Origin: a bacterium
Lineage (GTDB): Bacteria > 4484-113 > JAFGCY01
Direction: 5' to 3'
Length of the DNA: 41,804 nt
Assembly: GCA_016932385.1 (NCBI GenBank)
Contig: JAFGCY010000082.1
Coordinates: 1 to 41,804 of the forward strand
Made by a program: the position numbers and the translations under genes. Within the stretch, counting starts at the first letter, position 1, and every line of letters starts with the position of its first letter. Below are positions 1 through 7,770 of this stretch, piece by piece. The notes below the pieces were generated by a model. It saw nothing but the letters and a program-made list of their open reading frames with translations. It was not told the origin of the DNA and did no database searches.

Positions 1-276
1 GGCCAGGGCAAGCCGATGCCCAAGGACGCCAGCGGGGCTGGCACCAACTGGGGTACCGGCATCCAGAGCGACGACCCGGCCGGCGTGTTGAACCCGCTTA
101 ATAGCCGCCTGGATTTCGACGGTACGGTGCAGCCGACCGACCTGGACCGCGCCACGGATGCCAGGGAGAAAGGCCGCATCGGCATCTTCGGCAGCGCCCT
201 GAGCTACGCCGGGTCAAGCCCACGCATCACCAGCGAACCAATCGGACGTGACATCAACCCGCTGGGCCGCGGCAGC
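1..276 (+). repeat. RHS core direct repeat, copy A
   Basis: This stretch aligns without gaps to 3257-3532, a constant offset of 3256. It encodes the same conserved RHS core end before each divergent tip. The two copies differ at scattered, largely synonymous positions. Such shared core sequence is the usual recombination arm for swapping RHS tips. Confidence 0.85.
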
Positions 277-957
277 GGCATGGCACTCGTCGGCGGCGAG
301 TTGAACCTGGGCAGGATTACGCCGACGTTGCCGTTGAGTGAAGCACACGGCGGTAATGGGAGTAGCGTCAATAATGACTGTGGTGGAGGTTGTGGAGATC
401 TAGGTGGAGATGGTGGAGGCGGCGACAAAGGAGATTTGGATAGTGGTAGTCGGATGTGTTGCTATGATGCAAAAACAGGCAACTGCTGGGATCCTGAATA
501 TTGGGACGGTCCCTGTGTCGAAATTCCATGTGATTCAGAGAAATGCAAGGATAGTGGAGTTAAAGGCGGCGGCGGCCAAGGCAGTGGCGGCGGCCAATTT
601 CCGCAATACGCTCCTACCACGCAGATTTGTGGCAGATGGGATTGGACATCTTGGAATGGCACCAATTCGCCTCGTTACAATACGTATTGCCCAATAGTTA
701 ACTGGCTATCATGCCCATGGTATAGATGTACTGTTTCTGAGCACTATACCGGGTGGAAGTGTGTGTACTATAAAAAAGGTTCATCAAATACCCAGAAGAG
801 ATTTGCGTGGCAGACTATTATTTGTTCAGGCAGCATCACATGGTGGGGAATCGATCCTCGCAATCCTCTTCGTGGCTTTGGATGGCATACGCTTTGGCAC
901 GTATGCCAACAAAGATCACGAGTAGTCACAATGTGCAAGGTTTGTGACAAGCCTTGA
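1..957 (+). CDS. RHS-repeat protein, C-terminal part with Cys/Trp-rich variable tip (5' end outside window)
   Basis: The reading frame is open from base 1, so the N-terminal secretion and YD-repeat parts lie upstream of the window. The first ~90 residues are an RHS core end (GQGKPMPKDASGAG, DDPAGVLNPL, GRDINP) that recurs almost unchanged at 3257-3532. After it the protein switches to an unrelated tip: a Gly-rich linker (residues ~115-145 and again ~185-200), then ~110 residues rich in Cys and Trp. I do not recognise the tip. RHS proteins usually pair a conserved shell with an exchangeable C-terminal toxin, and the drop in GC after ~340 fits such an exchanged tip. The membrane ankyrin gene 59 nt downstream is a candidate partner. 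The RHS assignment is firm; toxin activity is inference. Confidence 0.8.
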   Translation, partial: GQGKPMPKDASGAGTNWGTGIQSDDPAGVLNPLNSRLDFDGTVQPTDLDRATDAREKGRIGIFGSALSYAGSSPRITSEPIGRDINPLGRGSGMALVGGELNLGRITPTLPLSEAHGGNGSSVNNDCGGGCGDLGGDGGGGDKGDLDSGSRMCCYDAKTGNCWDPEYWDGPCVEIPCDSEKCKDSGVKGGGGQGSGGGQFPQYAPTTQICGRWDWTSWNGTNSPRYNTYCPIVNWLSCPWYRCTVSEHYTGWKCVYYKKGSSNTQKRFAWQTIICSGSITWWGIDPRNPLRGFGWHTLWHVCQQRSRVVTMCKVCDKP

Positions 958-1016
958 TATTAGTCGAAAAGCATCATTTTGCGTACAATTATCATTATAG
1001 TGAGTTGAGGTCAAAT

Positions 1017-1760
1017 ATGAAAGACGATGAAAAGCATAAGAATAAATTAGCAATGAATATACATAGCAGATATGGCAGATTAATACGAGTTCTGTACGTG
1101 CTATTGGCGTTATTGCTCGTATTCGTACTATTATTGTTTTTTGCGCGAAATGCGCTATTGTTATATGCTGTAAATAACAGCAATTCTGCAGCAACCAAGT
1201 TTTATTTGTACCTTGGAGCTGACATCAATTTTAGTTATCGCGGTTCATATACTCCTTTACAATCAGCAATCAGTAGGGGAAATATTGATTTGGCTAGCTA
1301 TTTAATTTCATCAGGCGCAAATGTTAACTCAGTAGCTATTGGCACTGGGTACACTCCGTTGCATCTAGCATCTCAATTAGGCAAGGCAGATTCAGTTGAA
1401 TTACTACTAGCAGCAGGCGCTGATCCAAATAAAGCCGATGAACTCGGTGCTACACCTCTTATATACGCATGTACAGATGGTCATTTGAAGGTAGCACAGG
1501 TCTTACTAGACGCGAATGCTGATATAGGGAAACCCGGTAAGAATGGAATGCATGGATGGACTCCATTGCATATTGCTGCTAGTAATGGTCATGAAAGCAT
1601 AGTAACCGAACTGCTTTCTAGAGGAGCAGATTGCACGCTCATCACTGATGATGGCAATAGTCCACTTGAATTGGCTATTCAAAATAATCACAGTGAAGTT
1701 GTAGCTCTGTTAAGTGAGTATGAGTCAATGCAAACCGATATATGCAACTATAGTAATTAG
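1017..1760 (+). CDS. Membrane-anchored ankyrin-repeat protein, candidate immunity protein
   Basis: This 247-residue protein starts at ATG 1017, preceded by GAGG at 1007-1010. The longer open frame from 954 has no such site. A basic N-terminus is followed by one hydrophobic segment (about residues 22-45), so the protein is probably anchored in the inner membrane by its N-terminus. The rest consists of about five ankyrin repeats with the usual TPLH, A...G and LL..GAD pattern (GYTPLHLASQ, GWTPLHIAAS). Ankyrin repeats bind proteins. In polymorphic toxin loci ankyrin proteins are a known class of immunity protein, and this gene lies directly after an RHS tip on the same strand at similarly low GC. 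The domain call is firm; the immunity role is inferred from position only. It could also be an unrelated scaffold protein. Confidence 0.82.
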   Translation: MKDDEKHKNKLAMNIHSRYGRLIRVLYVLLALLLVFVLLLFFARNALLLYAVNNSNSAATKFYLYLGADINFSYRGSYTPLQSAISRGNIDLASYLISSGANVNSVAIGTGYTPLHLASQLGKADSVELLLAAGADPNKADELGATPLIYACTDGHLKVAQVLLDANADIGKPGKNGMHGWTPLHIAASNGHESIVTELLSRGADCTLITDDGNSPLELAIQNNHSEVVALLSEYESMQTDICNYSN

Positions 1761-1782
1761 CATTGGCGAATAGTATGCGTGC

Positions 1783-1983
1783 TCAGTAAGAATACTGTAT
1801 GTATAGTGATAATAATCGCCTGACAGTCGAGCCCGTGACGGGACTGCGCGTCAAGGCGATTTTCTGCTTTCTCTTCATCTCCTTCGACCGTGGTTTCTCC
1901 TGTTTCTTGATCCCGGCAACGAACACCTTGGCCGGTGTCTGGCCTTTTATATAGCAACCTTGGAGCTGCCACCTGCTCGCCAA
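1783..1983 (-). pseudogene. Possible transposase C-terminal remnant (IS481/IS3-like rve type)
   Basis: On the minus strand this gap encodes a fragment reading GCYIKGQTPAKVFVAGIKKQE. It resembles the C-terminal HQGY..KGRTPAEVF region of rve-type transposases such as IS481. No start, DDE core or terminal inverted repeat is visible. The rest of 1761-2233 shows no gene: only short out-of-frame pieces before the RHS frame opens at 2234. The resemblance is short, so the call is tentative. Confidence 0.35.
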
Positions 1984-2368
1984 TCCAGCGTGAAACTTTC
2001 ACGCGTACGCTGGAACATGGCTTCTCCTCAACAGGGCATCCGTCGCGCTGCAGCTATTACGATGAAGACCAGGCACTGATACTGGCAGCATCTTGCGTAA
2101 CCCCACCAGAAGCTCCTCCACACTAGTCCCCGTCACCAGCTCCTGACCCAGGATTATACTCACGATACAACGCACTTCCCTAGGCAAGAGCAGGAAAGCG
2201 TGCATTGAGACTATGTCGCATTTCTAGCTCTAGACTCCATGCGCCGCGACGTCATACACGTACAACACCACATCCGGCAAGCTGACTGAGCGCAACCTCC
2301 CGGAGGAATCGCGCCAGAACATCCGTACCAGCTACAGCTATGATCCCGCCTTCGGCGGGACCGGGCGG

Positions 2369-4699
2369 TTGCAGTACGAGACGGTGACACGCGAGACGGG
2401 CAGCACGACGAACCTATATCGCACCGGCTACGCCTACAGCTATGTAAGCTACCACCGCCAGGTGATCCGCACCGAGCAGAACTATAACAGCGGCTGGGTG
2501 GACGACTTCCGCGTCACATATAAATACGACGGCATGGAGCGTCAGAGCTACGAGAAACGCGAAGACTATGATCCTTACACGAACTGGACGCAGATGTATC
2601 TAAACGAGCAGGAATACGACAAGTGTGGCAACCGTACGCGGCTGGACAAGAACGTTACCGCAGGGCAGACTGCCAACTACGGCAGCTCGATGGACCTGAG
2701 TTATACTTACAATAACGTGAATTCCCTTACTGCAATCGCGGACAGTGACGATGCCAACTACTCGGCCACGGTAACCTGCGACGCCAACGGTAACATCACC
2801 GAGATCCACGAGCAGTCGGCCAGCGGTGGCGACCAGGCGGACCTCTACACCTACTTCACGCTGGACTGGAACAACCGCGTGACGGACTGGAAGGTCAAGC
2901 GCTACGACTTCGGCGCCAGCGACTGGGAGTGGACCAAGCGCGAGCACGAGTACGACGCGACGAACCGCCTGGTGAACTCCACCTACAAGCAGTGGTTCGA
3001 CGGTGAGGAGGAACCTTCGGGCGACAGCCTGGAGCATATTTACGCTGGCAGTCGACACATTCAGAACTATGATGGCTCCTCAACTTATGGCGAACGTTGG
3101 CATTGGAGTTGTGACTCACATATGCACAATTCACCTCTTCGCAGCCCAAATCCAGATACATCGTCGCAAACGGGTTTCAATATATCGAATACCGTGACAC
3201 CACAAAGACATACATTTATCGATCCCTCATCTGAGGGAGATGAGCGCCACCTCTACGGCCAGGGTAAGCCAATGCCTAAGGATGCAAGCGGCGCCGGTAC
3301 CTACTGGGGTACTGGTATCCAGAGTGACGACCCAGCCGGTGTACTGAACCCGCTGTCAAGCCGCCTGAACTTCGATGGTACAGTCGCTCCCACTGACATG
3401 GACCGCGCTACGGATATTCGAGATAAGGCTCAGATTGGAATATTAGGCTCTGCTCTTAGCTATCGAGGATCAGATGGTCGCGTTTCTAGTGAAACTATCG
3501 GTCGTGATATCAATCCAATGGGTAGAGGAGATGGCACTTTCTATGCAGCCGGCGATCTAAGGTTTACAGGCTTATACCCTTCCTTACGAGCAATCTCAGC
3601 ACTGCCTTCCTTGGGTAATACTGTGAATGGCGGTAGAGATTACTCAGTGGGCAATTTCACTCCGTTGGGTCCCATAAACACTGGTTTTCATCCTGGGACA
3701 TTTTCTGGTTACACATTCTCTAATCGCAACGATAGATCCAGCATTGCGCGTGATAGACCTCTTTACTACAGAGATGGTCATGAGCAAAAAGCATGCTGTT
3801 ACTCAGGCCCAGATACGCCACATGCATGTCCACCGCAATTTACTGATGTTATTCCAAACCCAGTTTATCACTTAGTCACCTATGCCTGCAGGGCTCATTC
3901 TAGTGAATTAGCTTACACGAAGCCTTGTAATGATAATCACCCATGTGTGAATACTCAAGGTTATTCTGGTGCAGGGCACAAAACTCGACCTTATGAAAGG
4001 TGTGCTATGGAGCATGCACCAGATGTAGAAGCTACTATTGGATATGCATATAAGCAAAATATCGAGTGCATTATTGGTCAATATCGCTATTGCCATCACG
4101 TATGTGGCGCGAAAATACCTAACGAATGTTCAAAGTACTATATGAATCAGGACGAAACTATAATGCGATCAGGACATAAAGGTCACTTTGGAGCCTTTTA
4201 CCCTCCCAGTCCGAATAGCGGAGATTGCAAAAGCAACGCTGATTCAGCTGCTAAGGAAATTAAAAAGATGATTGATGATCGTGCACATCCCTGCAATTGC
4301 TTCCTTTCACAGCATAATTTCGATTGGATTGAGTATGGATTAAAACAAAACCCTAGTCGTCATTGGTGCACGGATTCAACTAGCGCTAATTGCATGCTGT
4401 GTGCCGATTCAGACGAACAAGGATTTGCTTATCCGAGAGAGAATAAGATCGGTATTTGCTGTATGAACTGGACTCAAGGTCCAGCTGGCGCCGGACATTA
4501 TTGTTCAATACTTAACACAATTGCCCATGAATATTCTCATATTGGTGCGTATACTCTTGCTCCAGGTTTCTATTCAGAAGGTGCTAGCCAATATTGGCCA
4601 GATTTGAGAACAAATACACGAGAGCTGTATTATTGGAGCAGATGTGTTTGCCATGCAAGTGGCCATGGCGGTGGTCCCCTATATGGTGAATGTAGATAA
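2369..4699 (+). CDS. 5'-truncated RHS-repeat protein with HExxH metallopeptidase tip
   Basis: YD/RHS repeats fill roughly the first 230 residues (YKYDGMERQSYEK, EYDKCGNRTRL). The conserved core end RHLYGQGKPMPKDASGAG follows near residue 295, then a divergent tip of ~380 residues. The first start-like codon is TTG 2369, but recognisable RHS coding continues in frame back to 2234 (SYTYNTTSGKLTERN) with no start codon and no secretion domain. The gene is therefore a cassette cut off at its 5' end. The tip is Cys-rich and carries AHEYSH (His720, Glu721, His724), the HExxH signature of zinc metallopeptidases; the third zinc ligand is not clear. Residues ~249-288 look frameshifted (see findings). 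A lipoprotein gene follows after 43 nt. This may be a silent or donor RHS tip rather than an expressed full-length protein. Confidence 0.75.
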   Translation: MQYETVTRETGSTTNLYRTGYAYSYVSYHRQVIRTEQNYNSGWVDDFRVTYKYDGMERQSYEKREDYDPYTNWTQMYLNEQEYDKCGNRTRLDKNVTAGQTANYGSSMDLSYTYNNVNSLTAIADSDDANYSATVTCDANGNITEIHEQSASGGDQADLYTYFTLDWNNRVTDWKVKRYDFGASDWEWTKREHEYDATNRLVNSTYKQWFDGEEEPSGDSLEHIYAGSRHIQNYDGSSTYGERWHWSCDSHMHNSPLRSPNPDTSSQTGFNISNTVTPQRHTFIDPSSEGDERHLYGQGKPMPKDASGAGTYWGTGIQSDDPAGVLNPLSSRLNFDGTVAPTDMDRATDIRDKAQIGILGSALSYRGSDGRVSSETIGRDINPMGRGDGTFYAAGDLRFTGLYPSLRAISALPSLGNTVNGGRDYSVGNFTPLGPINTGFHPGTFSGYTFSNRNDRSSIARDRPLYYRDGHEQKACCYSGPDTPHACPPQFTDVIPNPVYHLVTYACRAHSSELAYTKPCNDNHPCVNTQGYSGAGHKTRPYERCAMEHAPDVEATIGYAYKQNIECIIGQYRYCHHVCGAKIPNECSKYYMNQDETIMRSGHKGHFGAFYPPSPNSGDCKSNADSAAKEIKKMIDDRAHPCNCFLSQHNFDWIEYGLKQNPSRHWCTDSTSANCMLCADSDEQGFAYPRENKIGICCMNWTQGPAGAGHYCSILNTIAHEYSHIGAYTLAPGFYSEGASQYWPDLRTNTRELYYWSRCVCHASGHGGGPLYGECR
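3257..3532 (+). repeat. RHS core direct repeat, copy B
   Basis: Second copy of the sequence at 1-276, aligned without gaps. After it the two genes diverge completely into different tips. Confidence 0.85.
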
Positions 4700-4742
4700 T
4701 TCAATTGTATAACGAGTTTATCAAAGAGAGGTAGTTATTGAA

Positions 4743-5465
4743 ATGAAAGCTATTGGAGTTTGCTTGTTAATGTGTGTGTGTTTTAATATATATAGTTGCA
4801 AAAATATCGAATCAAACAACATTGCTACTAATAAGCTTGCATTTCAAACTAGCAACAAGCATGAGTTGCTTATAATTTCTCGATTGAATAGAGTGCAGCT
4901 GTGGATTGAGAGAGAAAAAGACAATTTTAATTCAGTTTTATTGAATGCATATTCTATAGATCACACAGGTCTTGTGAGTGATTTTCATGATCAATCAGAA
5001 GCTTATTTAGCACGAATGCTGCCTAGGAGATTTTTTGAGCAGTCATTCTATGTTCGCGTTAATGAGGATTTTCGAAGTATTGATTGCGCAGAATCTACGC
5101 CATGTTTGCCTCTTATAATAGAAAATGAGAATATTACAGATGTTGGTTATGCTGCTCACTGTAAATACAACATACCTAATCGAATAATAGTCATTGAAGA
5201 TTTTCACTATAGCAAGCTACCAAACGATATGACTACAGCCGTTACTAAGTGTAAATTAGACAAAATTGATAGAAATGTATACGAAATCACTGGTATTTGT
5301 GATATCTCAACCTACAACTACATATTAGTTCCGACAAATTTATATTCTCTTTATGACAATGATTACAAAACGCCAGCATTTGAGGATAGCATTCAGGCTT
5401 TCTACATTGTTGACATGAACCAATATGAAATCTATAATCCCGCCTCCACTTGTACAAATAATTAG
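4743..5465 (+). CDS. AT-rich lipoprotein, candidate immunity protein for the HExxH tip
   Basis: This 240-residue protein begins with a short signal peptide (MKAIGVCLLMCVCFNIYSCK) whose likely lipidated cysteine is Cys19, although the lipobox (IYSC) is atypical. A GAGAGG stretch lies about 12 nt upstream of the ATG. The mature part matches no family I know. It has several cysteines (for example IDCAESTPCLPL) and is rich in Asn, Asp and Tyr. It starts 43 nt after the metallopeptidase-tipped RHS gene, on the same strand and at the same low GC. Such adjacency is typical of immunity genes, and a lipoprotein would place the protection on the periplasmic side, which would suit a secreted peptidase. 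That role is inference. It could also be an unrelated cargo lipoprotein. Confidence 0.65.
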   Translation: MKAIGVCLLMCVCFNIYSCKNIESNNIATNKLAFQTSNKHELLIISRLNRVQLWIEREKDNFNSVLLNAYSIDHTGLVSDFHDQSEAYLARMLPRRFFEQSFYVRVNEDFRSIDCAESTPCLPLIIENENITDVGYAAHCKYNIPNRIIVIEDFHYSKLPNDMTTAVTKCKLDKIDRNVYEITGICDISTYNYILVPTNLYSLYDNDYKTPAFEDSIQAFYIVDMNQYEIYNPASTCTNN

Positions 5466-5508
5466 GATAGTATAAATATAACATAATCTGTACGTAGACC
5501 TCCCGGAT

Positions 5509-5793
<285 letters not shown>

Positions 5794-5883
5794 TCATCCT
5801 CCCGGGCTTGAGCATACAGCCGTTCCATGTCCAGGTACTTCCTCGTTTCCCACTTCGCCCCAGCGCTGTGGCTAAGCCAGGCG

Positions 5884-7218
5884 CTATTCGTCAATGAATC
5901 CTAGATCCTCAGGCGGATCGTCGTCATTATCATCCTTATTCAAGAACTTCTTTATCCGCTTCTCTAGTTCTGCCCTACTAGCCCTGTGCTTCTCACGAAG
6001 CTCATCGATAGCTACATACTTAGCATCATAAGGATATTCAATAGCTGCTTCCGTCGGATTATCCAAAGTCCGCATCAGCTCGGGATGTTCCATGACTCCC
6101 TTGACCATTACATACGCTTCCCTGGCTTGCAGCGAGGCCAGGTTATGGAAAGCTACTTCCCACATCTCGTTCAGCGTGAACTTGTTTTCGGGCTCTTGCA
6201 GCAGGTGATCATCACGCTCATATAGCTGCTCGACTATGTTTATCGCTTCCTTGCTCAGACGCTCTGAGTCCTGACGCGATACACGGAAGAACACCTGGGT
6301 CTGAGCATTGCCCAGTATCAGCGACACCAGCTGGTCTTCGAGTTGCTTCAAGCTCTGGTGCGCGATGGTCAGGCATATACCGAATTTGCGCGCTTCCGCC
6401 AGCACGGTATCGAATGATTCAGTAGCGATGTTCTGGAACTCGTCGGCGTAGATGGCGTAAGGTCTGCGCTCATCCGGCTGTCTAGCCAGGAAGCTCATCT
6501 CCAGGTCAGCCATTAGCAGCGCACCGAACAGGTCGGCATTGCCGGCCAATTTACCCTTGGCCAGGTTGACCAGCAGGATTCCGCCGGAGTCCATAAGCTC
6601 TTTGATGTTAAACGCTGACTCGCGCTGCGACAGCCTGGCACCAATCCGCTCATCGGCCAGGAAAGCCGTCACCTTGTTTAGCACGGCTTCCGTATACATC
6701 GCACGCTCTTTTGTGTTCCAGGTGTTGTAGCGACCACGGAAATACTCAATCGTTAGTTCGTCGCCAGATTCCTCTAGCAGCATTTCGCGGAAGTCGGCAT
6801 CCATCAGCACCTTCTCGAACTCGGCCAAGGTGTAGCCCTGCTCCACCAGGAGCGTCAGCGTGCAGCGCAGGATGTTTTCCATACGCGGCCCCCAGCTGTC
6901 CGCCCAGATGCGTTTAAAGGCCAGGATCAGCTTGGCGACCTGTTCAGCTACCAGCACATTCTGCCGGCGCTCAAGCGGGTTGTAGGCCAGCATATGCTCT
7001 GTATCAGCCAGATCCAACAAGGCAGTGTGCTCGATGCGCTTGCCGAGAAACGGCAGAATGTCAGTAATCAGATCGCCGTGCGGGTCCAGCACCGCTATTC
7101 CCATTCCGCTACAGATGTCCTGGATAATGAGGTTTTTCAGCAGCGAGCTTTTTCCTGATCCCGAGGCACCGATTACGTACATATGAGTTGTCCGGTAGTC
7201 GCCAGGAACCAAAACCAA
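5884..7218 (-). CDS. VirD4/TraG-like ATPase (TraM-recognition type), probably 5'-truncated
   Basis: The protein has a P-loop GASGSGKSSLL near residues 17-26, HGDLI after it (LDPHGDLITDIL), and a Walker B-like YADEFQNI followed by ARKFGICLTIAHQS. This is the layout of type IV coupling-protein and HerA-like ATPases of the TraG/TraD C-terminal (TraM recognition) group, which pump DNA or protein through conjugation channels. The first usable start is TTG 7218, only ~50 nt before the P-loop. Plausible family sequence (TYGLTLGKTERSGYSDLVL) continues upstream in frame to a stop at 7300 without any start. The N-terminal membrane or all-alpha part is therefore gone. No relaxase, pilus or other transfer gene is nearby. 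It is probably the relic of a mobile element. The acidic C-terminus (NDDDPPEDLGFIDE) is intact. Confidence 0.8.
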   Translation of the reverse strand: MVLVPGDYRTTHMYVIGASGSGKSSLLKNLIIQDICSGMGIAVLDPHGDLITDILPFLGKRIEHTALLDLADTEHMLAYNPLERRQNVLVAEQVAKLILAFKRIWADSWGPRMENILRCTLTLLVEQGYTLAEFEKVLMDADFREMLLEESGDELTIEYFRGRYNTWNTKERAMYTEAVLNKVTAFLADERIGARLSQRESAFNIKELMDSGGILLVNLAKGKLAGNADLFGALLMADLEMSFLARQPDERRPYAIYADEFQNIATESFDTVLAEARKFGICLTIAHQSLKQLEDQLVSLILGNAQTQVFFRVSRQDSERLSKEAINIVEQLYERDDHLLQEPENKFTLNEMWEVAFHNLASLQAREAYVMVKGVMEHPELMRTLDNPTEAAIEYPYDAKYVAIDELREKHRASRAELEKRIKKFLNKDDNDDDPPEDLGFIDE

Positions 7219-7370
7219 ATCCGAATAGCCGCTACGCTCGGTCTTGCCGAGAGTCAGCCCGTAGGTGGCCCTATTGCCGCCACTCCAGTCACCACCACTC
7301 TACCCCCCATCAGTTTTGCCACGGCGTATCGAATGGAATGTACTCAGGGTACAATACACCTTCTCCTCTC

Positions 7371-7430
7371 TGACTGGGTTGGCTGGGTTGAGCAGGTCCC
7401 TGACTGGGTTGATCGGGTTGAGCAATGTTT
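7371..7430. repeat. Two-copy 30-bp direct repeat
   Basis: TGACTGGGTTG followed by a GGGTTGAGCA element occurs at 7371-7400 and again at 7401-7430. GGGTTGCGA echoes follow at about 7430 and 7453. Nearby, ATATGCATGCG appears twice (about 7485 and 7509). No convincing gene is visible between 7300 and 7650. Confidence 0.6.
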
Positions 7431-7651
7431 GGGTTGCGATACGTGTAATGTCTGGGTTGCGAGATGCGTATTGAAACCAAGTCGCATATGCATGCGTAGT
7501 GAATGGATATGCATGCGGAATGAATGCATAGGCGCGCATCGTGAATACGTCGCATGGAATTGAGTGAGTGAGTGAGTCGGTGGCGCTAGATTAGCGGGCT
7601 GTGTCGCTGGCGGCAGCCGCGGCTCGCATGTTTCCTCGATTTGCGGGCAAC

Positions 7652-7770
7652 CCGCCTGTGGCGGACCCGCGCCACCCGATAACGCCGCCATTCTGGCGGT
7701 CCGGGGATGCGGTCACGCCACGGCGTGACCGCGCTCCAGGGGATGCCGGCTGGAAGCCGGCGCTCCGTTA
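7652..7770 (-). repeat. Array of four variable-stem hairpins directly after sthA
   Basis: Four short inverted repeats lie in series: 7652-7664 (CCGCC/GGCGG, loop TGT), 7685-7699 (CCGCCA/TGGCGG, loop TTC), 7711-7730 (GGTCACGCC/GGCGTGACC, loop AC) and 7745-7761 (GCCGGC/GCCGGC, loop of 5). Read on the minus strand, the two nearest sthA share the lead-in GGAGCGC and the exit GCATCCCC, while the stem sequences differ. The array starts immediately at the sthA stop codon (7768-7770). There is no T-run, so these are not ordinary intrinsic terminators. Confidence 0.7.
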
